DNA of 64,000 nt from Clostridium frigoris (GCF_018861865.1 NZ_JAHLDV010000002.1:124001-188000); one strand, 5' to 3'; positions 18,312-26,517 are shown, numbered from the stretch's first letter. The notes: generated by a model from the letters alone, not told the origin. A program made the numbers and translations.

Positions 18312-19082
18312 TTATAAAAATTGTTTCCTATTATTGTATAAAGATTTATAACCTAAGTTTAATGATAGAAAAACGGTTGTACAAACAGAACAACAAATTG
18401 CAATCATAATGGCTATTTGATACATAATTGCTGTAGTAGGCAATGTACCAGAGAGCATTTGTCCAGTCATCATTCCTGGTAAAAAGATTATACCCATTCC
18501 AAGCATTGAGTTTATAGTAGGAATTAATGCAGTTTCGAAAGCATTATTGGCAAATGGCTTCAATATATTTTTTGGTTCCACGCCTAAATTTAGCAAAGTA
18601 TTAATTTTATTTTTTTCTTTGCTTATACTATCCATGAAGGTTTTTATAGCAATATTTACTCCAGTCATAGCGTTACCAATAATCATACCAGCAAGTGGTA
18701 TAGTGTATTGGGGGTTAAATATGGATTTACCAACAACTACGGTTATAAAGAAGATTAGAACAAAAAGTCCAGAGAACGTTAAAGAAATCCCAATTGCAAT
18801 TTTAAAATTATTGTTTAAGTCTTTTCTACTTGTAATTACTCGATGTATAGAAAATGTTATCATAATTATTAAAAAAATAACAGTAAATAAGGGATTTGGA
18901 TTACTAAAGACATATTGAAGTATGTAACCAACAATTATAAGCTGAATCGTCATTCTTAAACTTGCAACTAAAAGAAGTTTTGTTTGAGTAACTTTTGATT
19001 TTTTCATAATTAAAAGTACTATAATTAATAGTAGATAAATAAGTAGAAAATGGGAAATACTTAGTTTTACAATGCCTTCCAT
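18312..19082 (-). CDS. fetB: FetB-like ABC exporter permease (UPF0014 family)
   Basis: A 256-residue integral membrane protein with about six to seven hydrophobic segments. The signature PLAGMIIGNAMTGVNIA and the FLPGMMTGQMLSGTLP stretch are diagnostic of the UPF0014/FetB family, whose E. coli member exports iron with FetA and protects against oxidative stress (family knowledge). The start ATG 19082 follows AAGGAG closely. The gene lies 2 bp downstream of the ATPase gene on the same strand, so the two are translated together. The metal in this organism is not shown by the sequence. Confidence 0.85.
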   Translation of the reverse strand: MEGIVKLSISHFLLIYLLLIIVLLIMKKSKVTQTKLLLVASLRMTIQLIIVGYILQYVFSNPNPLFTVIFLIIMITFSIHRVITSRKDLNNNFKIAIGISLTFSGLFVLIFFITVVVGKSIFNPQYTIPLAGMIIGNAMTGVNIAIKTFMDSISKEKNKINTLLNLGVEPKNILKPFANNAFETALIPTINSMLGMGIIFLPGMMTGQMLSGTLPTTAIMYQIAIMIAICCSVCTTVFLSLNLGYKSLYNNRKQFL

Positions 19083-19084
19083 AT

Positions 19085-19714
19085 TTAAATCTCCTTGATT
19101 ATTTTAATTTTATTTTCACAGAATTCGTCAACAATATTTTTATTGTGGCTTACAATTACAATTTCAATATTTTTAGTCTTGCAGAAATTTAATATGTTTT
19201 TCATTACCCTATGCCCAGTTATTTCATCTAAAGCTGATGTTGGTTCATCTAGTAATATAACTTTTGGACATAATGATAAAAAGATTGATATATAAACTCT
19301 TTGACGTTCTCCACCAGAAAGGGTAGACGCAGGTTGGTTAAGAGAAACATTTACGCAGCAAAGTTGAGTTATATAATTTATGTAATCACTGCTTGGCATA
19401 GCTTTTTGTCTTAATGAATAAAAAGTTTCGAAGTTTTTAATTACGCTCTCATTAAAAAGAAAAGGTTCTTGAGAAACTAGGCTTACTTCGCGACGTAAAT
19501 TAATGGGGTCATATGTTTTAATTGAAAGCCCTTTATATAATAACTTACCAGAATCTCCATTAATAGATTGGTTTAGTAATTTTAAAAAGGTACTTTTGCC
19601 AGAGCCACTCTCTCCAACAATAAAATTAATTTTACCTTTCTTAATTTTTATATCATTGTAAGTTAGATTGGTATTGTATATAAGGTTACTCGCCTCAAAT
19701 AATAGTTCATTCAT
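19085..19714 (-). CDS. fetA: FetA-like ABC transporter ATP-binding protein
   Basis: A 209-residue ATPase subunit. It has Walker A GESGSGKST (about 34-42), a Q-loop in SLVSQEPF, signature LSGGERQR, Walker B VILLDEPTSALD and a switch His in IVIVSHNKN. It is short, as usual for FetA. It is the first gene of a two-gene operon with the UPF0014 permease. ATP hydrolysis by this subunit would power metal (probably iron) export by FetB. Confidence 0.85.
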   Translation of the reverse strand: MNELLFEASNLIYNTNLTYNDIKIKKGKINFIVGESGSGKSTFLKLLNQSINGDSGKLLYKGLSIKTYDPINLRREVSLVSQEPFLFNESVIKNFETFYSLRQKAMPSSDYINYITQLCCVNVSLNQPASTLSGGERQRVYISIFLSLCPKVILLDEPTSALDEITGHRVMKNILNFCKTKNIEIVIVSHNKNIVDEFCENKIKIIKEI

Positions 19715-19776
19715 TATAATTCCTTCTTTATTCGTATTTGGCCTTTATTTCTTTTATATTTATTCTCTTCCAGTCT

Positions 19777-19785
19777 ATTATATCA
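19777..19785 (-). promoter_or_regulatory. Extended -10 element for the fetAB operon; rest of the 301-bp gap empty
   Basis: Read on the minus strand, TGATATAAT is a perfect extended -10 about 60 bp before the fetA start. No good -35 is visible. In the remainder of 19715-20015, between the divergent fetA and racemase genes, only an AT-rich leader with a TATAAT near 19965 for the plus-strand gene was noted. No Fur-box-like palindrome was found. Confidence 0.45.
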
Positions 19786-20015
19786 TTTTATGTAAAGAGT
19801 ATAAATTACTATATATTGGTGTTAGTCTTCTAAAGTGTAGATAATGTAATTTAAGCCTTATAGCATGCAATGGATTAAATAAACATATAGTGATATTAGA
19901 TCATTAGAATACGATAAAAGGTTAATTTTAGAATTTTATTTAAATTATTTTTATTATGGGTTATAATGTGAAAAAAGAAAGCAAAATATATAGATTTTTT
20001 TAAGGGAGAACGGTT

Positions 20016-21122
20016 ATGAATCAAAAGACTTATTCAGATATTAAATATCCAATGCTTGAGATAAATCTAAAAAAAGTTTATGAAAATGTAAGGAAAATTG
20101 TAGAGATGTGTAATCAAAGGGGTATAAGTATTGCTGGAGTAGTTAAAGGTTTTAATGCAATACCTGAGGTGTCTTTGCAGTTTGTCCATGCAGGGTGCCA
20201 ATATATAGCAAGTTCAAGAATGGATCAAATAATTAAACTAAAGGAATATGGGTTAAATAAGCCTTTTATGATGCTTAGAATTCCGATGTTTAGTGAAATA
20301 AAGGAGATAGTTAAATTTGCTCATATTAGTTTAAATTCTGAAATGGAAACATTGAATATGATCCAAAAGGAATGTGAATCCCAAGGAAAAAATCATAAGG
20401 TAATTCTAATGCTTGACCTTGGCGATTTAAGAGAAGGTGTATTTGATAAAGCTGAATTTATTAATTTAGCAATTCATGTAGAAAACCATCTTAGAAATGT
20501 TGAATTGTATGGGGTAGGAACAAATCTAGGTTGTTATGGGGCTATAGTTCCAACAATTGAGAATTTACGAAGGCTTTGTAACATTGCTGAAATAATTGAA
20601 AGTAAAATAAATAGAAAACTTGATATAATTTCAGGAGGGGCTACAAGTTCGTTACCATTAATAATAGATGGTAAAATGCCAAAGAGAATAAATAACTTAA
20701 GAGTAGGTGAAGGGATATTATTAGCAGAGGATTTAGAAAAATTTTGGGGCTATGATATGAAACATATGCATAAGGATACATTTATATTAAAGGCACAGAT
20801 TGTTGAAATAAAAAATAAACCTACACATCCTATTGGGAAAGTATTTATTGATGCTTTCGGTCGTAAACCAACATATGAGGATAATGGTATAAGGAAAAGA
20901 GCACTGCTTGCAGTGGGAAAACAGGATTTTGGATTACATGATAAATTAATTCCACAAAAACAGGGCGTTAAAATTATAGGAAGTAGTTCTGATCACTTAA
21001 TTGTAGATATTGAAGATTGTGATATAGAACCTAAATTAGGAGATATACTTGGATTTTTAATGTACTATCCACCAATGATGTATTTAACTGAAAATTCTAG
21101 TATACCAAAGATTTTCATATAA
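20016..21122 (+). CDS. orr: Alanine-racemase-fold PLP enzyme, probable ornithine racemase
   Basis: A 368-residue protein with an N-terminal TIM barrel. The motif AGVVKGFNA carries the PLP-binding Lys (about residue 44), where alanine racemases have a VKA(N/D)AYG-type motif. LRVGEGILL and the C-terminal beta domain fit the ornithine/YhfX branch of the fold. Ornithine racemase interconverts L- and D-ornithine for oxidative ornithine breakdown in clostridia (family knowledge). The usual partners, D-ornithine aminomutase and the 2,4-diaminopentanoate enzymes, are not in this window, so the gene stands alone and its substrate is uncertain. AAGGGAGAAC precedes the ATG. Confidence 0.7.
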   Translation: MNQKTYSDIKYPMLEINLKKVYENVRKIVEMCNQRGISIAGVVKGFNAIPEVSLQFVHAGCQYIASSRMDQIIKLKEYGLNKPFMMLRIPMFSEIKEIVKFAHISLNSEMETLNMIQKECESQGKNHKVILMLDLGDLREGVFDKAEFINLAIHVENHLRNVELYGVGTNLGCYGAIVPTIENLRRLCNIAEIIESKINRKLDIISGGATSSLPLIIDGKMPKRINNLRVGEGILLAEDLEKFWGYDMKHMHKDTFILKAQIVEIKNKPTHPIGKVFIDAFGRKPTYEDNGIRKRALLAVGKQDFGLHDKLIPQKQGVKIIGSSSDHLIVDIEDCDIEPKLGDILGFLMYYPPMMYLTENSSIPKIFI

Positions 21123-21190
21123 AGATCTTATGGAAAGTAAATGCTATATATATTGACATGAAACCGTATATATGGGTAGACATATAGGAT

Positions 21191-21361
21191 CAACAACTGA
21201 ATATAATCCTTCTTGATGATAATTTTTCAACCATTGTGGATACAATAAAAGATGGTAGAAGAATTTATGAAAATATAAGAAAAGCAGTTGGATATGTGTT
21301 CACTATTCATAGTCCTATTGCATTTGCAGCACTACTACACAAAATTACCTTGGAAAATTAA
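21191..21361 (+). pseudogene. Fragment of a P-type cation ATPase (hinge and start of the C-terminal membrane part)
   Basis: After a stop at 21185, one open frame reads QQLNIILLDDNFSTIVDTIK, then DGRRIYENIRKAVGYVF, then TIHSPIAFAALL, ending at TAA 21359-21361. DDNFSTIV plus DGRRIYENI and the PIAFAALL helix are the conserved region just after the hinge of P2-type (Ca/Mn/Mg) ATPases. Nothing of the nucleotide-binding or phosphorylation domain lies before it. It is therefore a remnant of a roughly 850-900 residue gene, stranded between the racemase and the zinc-ribbon gene. A second remnant with other parts of the same protein type lies at 25363-25676. Confidence 0.75.
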
Positions 21362-21420
21362 ATAGGTTACGATTGTTTAATATATTAATTAAAATAAAAC
21401 CAAAAAAGGGGTATGAAAAT

Positions 21421-21789
21421 ATGAGTTCTTCATCAAGTTCATCTAACGGTAATCATTATAGAAGAGGAAATAATGGAAGTAATCACTATCAGAAAAAAGG
21501 GTTTTTAGGAAACTTATTTAACATGAGTGGTTCGAGAAGTGGATCTAATCGCAACTATAATAACAATAATAACTATGAAAATAGGGATTTGCCTATTAAT
21601 AATCAACCTATACAGAATCAAAATATTATAATTTGTAAGAAGTGTAATGCTCAAATACCAACTGGCTCAAAATTTTGTTTAGAATGTGGAGAAAAGGTTA
21701 ACAATGTATTGTTTTGTAAGGAATGTGGGGAGAAACTACCTGCAAATGCAAAATTTTGTCTTAAATGTGGAAAAGGAATAAACGAGTAG
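21421..21789 (+). CDS. Double zinc-ribbon protein with a Ser/Asn-rich disordered N-terminus
   Basis: ATG 21421 is preferred over an upstream TTG at 21373 because AAGGGG lies about 9 bases before it. The product of about 122 residues begins with a Ser run, then an Asn/Gly/Arg-rich low-complexity stretch, and ends with two CXXC...CXXC zinc ribbons (CKKCNAQIPTGSKFCLECG and CKECGEKLPANAKFCLKCG). Such ribbons bind zinc and often tether partner proteins. The kinase-like gene starts 4 bp downstream, so the two are probably made together. The zinc-ribbon protein may be a scaffold or substrate of that kinase (inference). The Ser-rich tail would be a plausible phosphorylation target. Confidence 0.65.
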   Translation: MSSSSSSSNGNHYRRGNNGSNHYQKKGFLGNLFNMSGSRSGSNRNYNNNNNYENRDLPINNQPIQNQNIIICKKCNAQIPTGSKFCLECGEKVNNVLFCKECGEKLPANAKFCLKCGKGINE

Positions 21790-21793
21790 AAGT

Positions 21794-22513
21794 ATGTGGC
21801 CATTTAACCGCAAAATATATTTTGGGAAGCAAGTTGGGGAATATATCATTGAAAAACCAATTGGTGAAGGAAGATATGGAGTATGTTTTCTTGCAAAAAC
21901 AGATACTTACCATAAGGTCGTTATTAAAAAATTTAAAAACAGAATTTTTAAAAGAAAGATAGATAGTAATGTGTATGAAGCGGTTATACTATCAAAACTT
22001 AGCGATAATGGAATACCAGAGTTATTAGGAGTTATAAATCAAAAGGGTTGTTATGCATTTGTTTTGGAATTTAAAAATGGATTCACTGTAGAGGATCTTC
22101 TTTTTAAATATAAGTACAAATTTACTAATAAAGAATTTTTTAATATAGGGGTTAAGCTGATTAAACTTATAAAATATATTCATGAAAATGGTGTAGTTCA
22201 TAGGGATATAAGAATACCAAATGTTATGATAGATAAAGGAGAAGTATATCTTATTGACTTTGGTTTGGCGAGATGGGCAGATAACAATAAATATCCTTAT
22301 GATTTAGATTTTTCTTATTTAGGTGAGTTTTTACTGTATTTACTTTACTCTTCATTTGAAACAAAAGAAAAACATAAAAAATTACCATGGTATAAAGAAT
22401 TAAATTTAACCGATAAGCAAAACTTGTTTTTAAAGAAATTGTTAGGACTTGAGCAAGTTTATGAAAATGTTGAGGATATTAAAATCGATTTTATAAAAGT
22501 ATTTGGAGTTTAA
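21794..22513 (+). CDS. Small Hanks-type protein kinase
   Basis: A 239-residue soluble protein with a compact kinase fold: glycine loop IGEGRYGVCFLAK (about 20-32), the ATP-anchoring Lys in VVIKKF, catalytic loop VVHRDIRIPNVMI with Asp and Asn intact, and LIDFGLAR with the Mg-binding Asp. The usual DLKPxN is DIRIPN, so the Lys two after the catalytic Asp is Arg. That substitution is unusual for Ser/Thr kinases and recalls RIO/lipopolysaccharide-kinase relatives. No PASTA, membrane or sensor domain is present. It follows the zinc-ribbon gene by 4 bp with only a weak ribosome site, which suggests translational coupling. Protein target is unknown. Confidence 0.75.
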   Translation: MWPFNRKIYFGKQVGEYIIEKPIGEGRYGVCFLAKTDTYHKVVIKKFKNRIFKRKIDSNVYEAVILSKLSDNGIPELLGVINQKGCYAFVLEFKNGFTVEDLLFKYKYKFTNKEFFNIGVKLIKLIKYIHENGVVHRDIRIPNVMIDKGEVYLIDFGLARWADNNKYPYDLDFSYLGEFLLYLLYSSFETKEKHKKLPWYKELNLTDKQNLFLKKLLGLEQVYENVEDIKIDFIKVFGV

Positions 22514-22609
22514 ACTAGTATTATAATATTTTCAATAAAGTATTTATTGCTTAAGTTATTAATAAAAAAGACGAAATATTAAGAGGTTACAAAGGGGGGG
22601 AGTTATATT

Positions 22610-23020
22610 ATGCAAACAAGAGCTTTGTTTGAACTTTTAGGTTGGGTGACAGTTATATGTTTTGGTATAGCAATTTTAAATTATTTCGTTAAGGTTATTA
22701 ATAAGAGATATATTAGTAAACTTGGAAAAGAAAAAAAGCAAATGATTGATCTATATAGAAAATTAATGAAATTAATTATTAAATATCATAAGTTGGCAGG
22801 TACAATAGCAATATTTACTGTATTGACTCATTTTATCATTGCTTTTTCATCAGGTAGAATTAGTATAACTGGAATAGTTGCAGCATCATTTATGGTCATC
22901 ATATTCTTTTTAGGTGTCTATGGTGCATTTATAAATAAAAATCGTAAAGGAATGTGGCTTAAAGTTCATCGCACTATGGCATTTGTTTTATTATTAGCTG
23001 TAGTTATTCATATTATATAA
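22610..23020 (+). CDS. Four-helix membrane protein, possible b-type cytochrome
   Basis: A 136-residue protein with about four hydrophobic helices. His residues fall at helix ends (KYHKLAGTIAIFTVLTHFI in helix 2 and KVHRTMAFVLLLAVVIHII in helix 4), a pairing expected for haem-ligating helices of cytochrome b561/ferric-reductase-like proteins. GGGGGG just upstream is an excellent ribosome site. No redox partner gene is adjacent; an AI-2E family transporter follows 53 bp later. Haem binding is inferred from His placement only. Confidence 0.55.
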   Translation: MQTRALFELLGWVTVICFGIAILNYFVKVINKRYISKLGKEKKQMIDLYRKLMKLIIKYHKLAGTIAIFTVLTHFIIAFSSGRISITGIVAASFMVIIFFLGVYGAFINKNRKGMWLKVHRTMAFVLLLAVVIHII

Positions 23021-23073
23021 ATATTATTCATATATCATAGTATTAAAAAATAATTACTAAGGAGAATATAAAT

Positions 23074-24240
23074 TTGAAAGACAAGTTAGATAAAAGATAT
23101 CTTAAGTGTGTATTGTATGTTGCCCTAGGTGCAACCCTAATATTTATAAGTTATAATGTAGTCTTTAATTTTAAAACATTACTTACTAATGCCATTGGTA
23201 TAATAAGGGCTATTGTTTCAATTATATCGCCACTTATTGTTGGTTGTATAATTGCGTATCTACTATTTCCGTTATCAAAGATTATAAATGCTTTTTTAGT
23301 TAAGTCTCTAAAACTTAAATATAAGCCATATTTGATAAGCATTTTGCTAACATATCTAGTAGTGATTTTATTAGTTGTTATACTTATTTATAGTATATAT
23401 GCAATGATTGGTGGACAAATTAGTAGCAATCAAACATTATCGGTTATGTTTGCAACTATTGCTGATTATATAAAACGATATAATGAATTTTTTGATTATA
23501 TTAATAGAAAAATTACCCAGAGTGGTCTTTCACTTGATATAAAAGGCTATTTATCTCAAGCTATAACGCAAGTATATTCTTATTTATCGGTTTCAATAAA
23601 TAGCATAATTATGCTATTTGCAGGTATAGGTAATATCCTTGTAAATAGTTTTATTGGTTTATTCATTTCTTTTTATTTATTAAAAGACCATAATTTTTTT
23701 AAGAAGCTTTATATAAATTCCATGGGACTTATAATGAGGGAAAGAAAGTTTAATAGTCTTAATAAAACTATATTTGAAATTAATGATATTATATCTAGCT
23801 TTATAAGAGGGCAACTGCTTGATGGCTTAATAGTTGGATTAATTAGTAGTATTGGACTGTCCATTATAGGACTTGATTTTGCTTTTCTTATAGGGTTAAC
23901 TGCAGGTATTGCTAATATTATACCTTATGTAGGTCCACTAATTGGTTGTATTCCAGCCATTATTATTGGTCTTCTTAGTCCAAATCCAATTATGGCTTTA
24001 TGGGCAGTTCTTCTACTACTTGCAGTTCAGCAACTTGATAGCGCTGTTATATCACCAAAGGTTGTAGGAGACAGTATGGGACTTCATCCAATATTCGTAA
24101 TTATGGCAATAACCATAGGGGGTTCAATAGCAGGCATAATTGGAATGCTTTTATCTGTGCCTATTGCTGGTATAATAAAATTATTCTTAATAAAGATTAT
24201 ATCAAAACGCACAGGGGATGGTAGCACTCCATATAATTAG
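23074..24240 (+). CDS. AI-2E family (UPF0118) membrane transporter
   Basis: A 388-residue protein starting at TTG 23074, chosen because AAGGAG precedes it at about 8 bases. It has about eight membrane helices: two at the N-terminus, a long polar segment (about 100-160), then the conserved C-terminal block with GLIVGLISSIGLSIIGLDFA, GLTAGIANIIPYVGPLIG and PKVVGDSMGLHPIFVI. These are hallmarks of the family. Members move autoinducer-2, act as Na+/H+ antiporters or have unknown substrates (family knowledge). Nothing nearby fixes the substrate. Confidence 0.85.
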   Translation: MKDKLDKRYLKCVLYVALGATLIFISYNVVFNFKTLLTNAIGIIRAIVSIISPLIVGCIIAYLLFPLSKIINAFLVKSLKLKYKPYLISILLTYLVVILLVVILIYSIYAMIGGQISSNQTLSVMFATIADYIKRYNEFFDYINRKITQSGLSLDIKGYLSQAITQVYSYLSVSINSIIMLFAGIGNILVNSFIGLFISFYLLKDHNFFKKLYINSMGLIMRERKFNSLNKTIFEINDIISSFIRGQLLDGLIVGLISSIGLSIIGLDFAFLIGLTAGIANIIPYVGPLIGCIPAIIIGLLSPNPIMALWAVLLLLAVQQLDSAVISPKVVGDSMGLHPIFVIMAITIGGSIAGIIGMLLSVPIAGIIKLFLIKIISKRTGDGSTPYN

Positions 24241-24389
24241 AGGCTAAAGCACTAATATCCTATTTTTATAAATAAAGAAGGAATATTTAGAATATTGTAG
24301 AATGTTATATTATAATGTGTTATTTTTAATGAGTTGATTAATAGATTTATTTTATAATAAGTAAACGGATTAACGTGAAGGAGAAAAAA

Positions 24390-25142
24390 ATGGAAAAAGA
24401 CAAGAAAATTGCAGTTTTGATTGATGCTGATAATGTATCTGATAAATATATAAAGTATATAATTGATGAAATTTCAAATCATGGAACGCCTACGTATAAA
24501 AGAATATATGGGGATTGGACTAAACCTCAATTAGCTTCATGGAAAAATGTATTACTTAATTATTCTATAAGCCCAATACAACAATATAGTTATACTACAG
24601 GTAAAAATTCAACAGATGCAGCACTTATAATAGATGCTATGGATATACTCTATTCAAATAATGTTGATGGATTTTGTATAGTATCTAGTGATAGTGATTT
24701 TACTAAACTAGCAGCTAGGCTTCGGGAAGCTGGGATGTATGTTATTGGTATGGGAGAAAAAAAGACCCCAACACCGTTCATATCTGCTTGTGAAAAGTTT
24801 AAGTATCTTGAAGTATTAGCATCTATGGCACCAAAACATACTGAGGTTCCTAGTACTAAGGGAACACAAGCTCAAGAAGAATCTAAGGGTGGTATGATAA
24901 GCTCAATTAAATTAGTAGAGGCTATTAAAACTATTATAACTGAGATTTCAGATGAAGATGGTTGGGCGTTTTTAGGAGAACTAGGTAGTACACTTAATAA
25001 GAGATATCCAGATTTTGATACTAGAAATTATGGTTATACAAAACTTACACCGTTTGTTGCATCTTTAAATATTTTTGAGATTAGGTCAACAAAAACTAGC
25101 AATCCAAGTATAAGTCTTAAATATATTAGAAACAAAGAGTAA
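24390..25142 (+). CDS. NYN-domain ribonuclease-like protein with C-terminal OST-HTH (LOTUS) domain
   Basis: Start ATG 24390 is supported by GAAGGAG at 24377-24383; an upstream GTG at 24375 would overlap that site. The N-terminal NYN/PIN-like domain (about 1-150) shows the acidic residues of the active site: IAVLIDADNVSDKY, KNSTDAALIIDAMD and FCIVSSDSDFTKLA. The C-terminal 70 residues (IITEISDEDGWAFLGELGS to NPSISLKYI) match OST-HTH/LOTUS domains, which bind RNA. The whole looks like the bacterial MARF1/LabA-like architecture, probably an RNA-processing or RNA-decay factor. Function in bacteria is poorly known. It is monocistronic; the Mn2+ riboswitch starts just downstream. Confidence 0.8.
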   Translation: MEKDKKIAVLIDADNVSDKYIKYIIDEISNHGTPTYKRIYGDWTKPQLASWKNVLLNYSISPIQQYSYTTGKNSTDAALIIDAMDILYSNNVDGFCIVSSDSDFTKLAARLREAGMYVIGMGEKKTPTPFISACEKFKYLEVLASMAPKHTEVPSTKGTQAQEESKGGMISSIKLVEAIKTIITEISDEDGWAFLGELGSTLNKRYPDFDTRNYGYTKLTPFVASLNIFEIRSTKTSNPSISLKYIRNKE

Positions 25143-25175
25143 TATAGTATTATGTAACCCTAAAATAGGTTTTTA

Positions 25176-25204
25176 TTGACAAGTACAGATATTTTTAATA
25201 TAAT
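25176..25204 (+). promoter_or_regulatory. Consensus sigma-A promoter driving the Mn2+ riboswitch
   Basis: TTGACA at 25176-25181 and TATAAT at 25199-25204 are both perfect hexamers with 17 bp between them. The riboswitch aptamer begins just after. It is one of the strongest promoters visible in the window. Confidence 0.9.
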
Positions 25205-25210
25205 TAAATT

Positions 25211-25337
25211 GTTAAAAGGGAGTAGTTATAACAATAAAGTCAACATACTGGTGCATATAACACCTGGCTTTATGACCTTAAAGGTAACGAGACTTTTAGC
25301 ATAATTCTTTTGAATTATGCTAAGGGTCTCTTTTTTT
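25211..25337 (+). promoter_or_regulatory. yybP-ykoY family Mn2+ riboswitch
   Basis: The conserved pieces occur in order: GGGAGTAG (25219-25226), GTCAACATACTGG, a short hairpin closed by CCTGGC, then TATGACCTTAAAGGTAACGA and GAGACTTTTAG. The first-helix 3' strand (CTTTTAGC) is also the start of the terminator stem, so Mn2+-stabilised aptamer and terminator exclude each other. This predicts an ON switch, as known for this class controlling Mn exporters. The only downstream reading frame before the next gene is a ruined P-type ATPase. The riboswitch itself shows no obvious damage. Confidence 0.88.
25290..25337 (+). terminator. Terminator hairpin of the Mn2+ riboswitch
   Basis: A 17-position stem (25290-25306 with 25313-25329, two wobble or mismatch positions) and a run of T. 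It overlaps the 3' strand of the aptamer's closing helix. Confidence 0.88.
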
Positions 25338-25362
25338 ATTTTACAAATAGCGGGAGGATTTT

Positions 25363-25676
25363 ATGAAAGCATTTAAAGAAGGAGTTAAACAAACACTTGA
25401 GAGATTAGGGACAAACCCACAAGAGTGACTAACGCAGGGCCAGGTAAAAATTAATGCAGAAAAATACGGTGTAAATGAATTCTATTACAGATTATTATTA
25501 CACAATTTGGTGGAGAATTTTTCAAAACAACGCCACTTAATTTTTAAATGTGGATAAAGATAGGCTGTCTTGTATTTTCAGTAATAGTTGCTTCAGAAAT
25601 ATTTAAAGCTATATTAAGAACTTTTACAAAAGAGAAGATTATTAATGTGGCAGATACATATAATAGAGCTAGTTAG
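25363..25676 (+). pseudogene. Remnant of a P-type Ca2+/Mn2+-type ATPase with its middle deleted
   Basis: GGGAGG precedes ATG 25363. The frame reads MKAFKEGVKQTLERLGTNPQ and E, meets TGA, and continues in a related frame as LTQGQVKINAEKYGVNEF: the actuator-side N-terminus of a P2-type ATPase. It then jumps directly to TQFGGEFFKTTPLNF, a TAA, and MWIKIGCLVFSVIVASEIFK with a short tail, stopping at TAG 25674. This is the extreme C-terminus of the same family. The membrane core and the nucleotide-binding and phosphorylation domains are missing. Position right behind the Mn2+ riboswitch shows the lost gene was a Mn (or Ca/Mn) exporter. Confidence 0.78.
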
Positions 25677-25707
25677 AAAGTTGAAATTTAATAGGGGGTA
25701 ATTGATA

Positions 25708-26484
25708 ATGAATAAAAAAATGCCAGTATTATTTATTGGGCACGGAAGTCCTATGAATGCAGTATTAAATAATGAATATACAGAGGCTATACGTCAATCA
25801 ACTCAAAATATACCTAGGCCAGAAGCAATTTTAGTAATCTCTGCTCATTGGGAGACGGAAGGTACATTTATTACATCATCAGATTCGCCTGAGCAAATCT
25901 ATGATTTTTATGGTTTTCCAGATGAACTATATAATCTTAAATATAATCCTACTGGATCAAAAAAATATGCACAGATGGTAGCTAGGGAACTTAAAGATTC
26001 GTATGTGATGCTAACAGAGAAGTGGGGATTGGATCATGGTGCTTGGTCAGTACTATCGCATATGTATCCTAAGGCGGGTATACCAGTATTTCAAATGAGT
26101 CTGAATAAATTAGGAGATGAACAGTATCATTATGATCTTGGTAGAAAACTTTCTAAACTTCGTGAAAAAGGAATTTTAATAATAGGAAGTGGAGATATTG
26201 TGCATAATTTAAGAGTAATGGACTATGATATGAATGCAACTCCATTTGAATGGGCGTCTGAATTTGATAATTATATTTGTGATGCTATTGTAAATAGAAA
26301 GCATGATAATATTATAAATTATCAAAAAACGGGAAAAAGTTTCAAACTAGCTGTACCTACAAAGGAACACTATTTACCATTACTCTATATAGCTGGAATA
26401 CAGGATGAAGAAGATGAAGTTAAGTTTATATATAAGGGTATACAACATAGGTCTATGTCTATGACAAGTATAAAAATAGGATAA
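25708..26484 (+). CDS. LigB-type extradiol ring-cleavage dioxygenase family protein (4,5-DOPA dioxygenase-like, YgiD)
   Basis: ATG 25708 is chosen over TTG 25702, with AGGGGG 10 bases before it. The product is 259 residues, the usual length for this family. Metal-binding His residues are seen in FIGHGSPMNAV, VISAHWETEG, WGLDHGAWSVL and SGDIVHNLR. Plant and bacterial homologues open the DOPA ring, but many anaerobes keep the gene with no known substrate. Since ring cleavage needs oxygen, the role in a clostridium is unclear. It appears monocistronic, with a terminator after it. Confidence 0.78.
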   Translation: MNKKMPVLFIGHGSPMNAVLNNEYTEAIRQSTQNIPRPEAILVISAHWETEGTFITSSDSPEQIYDFYGFPDELYNLKYNPTGSKKYAQMVARELKDSYVMLTEKWGLDHGAWSVLSHMYPKAGIPVFQMSLNKLGDEQYHYDLGRKLSKLREKGILIIGSGDIVHNLRVMDYDMNATPFEWASEFDNYICDAIVNRKHDNIINYQKTGKSFKLAVPTKEHYLPLLYIAGIQDEEDEVKFIYKGIQHRSMSMTSIKIG

Positions 26485-26517
26485 AAGCAAGGGGAAAAAT
26501 ACAAATAACTTGTTTGG

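Noticed and set aside
19715-20015. Search for a Fur box before fetAB
   Set aside because: No GATAATGATTATC-like palindrome was found.
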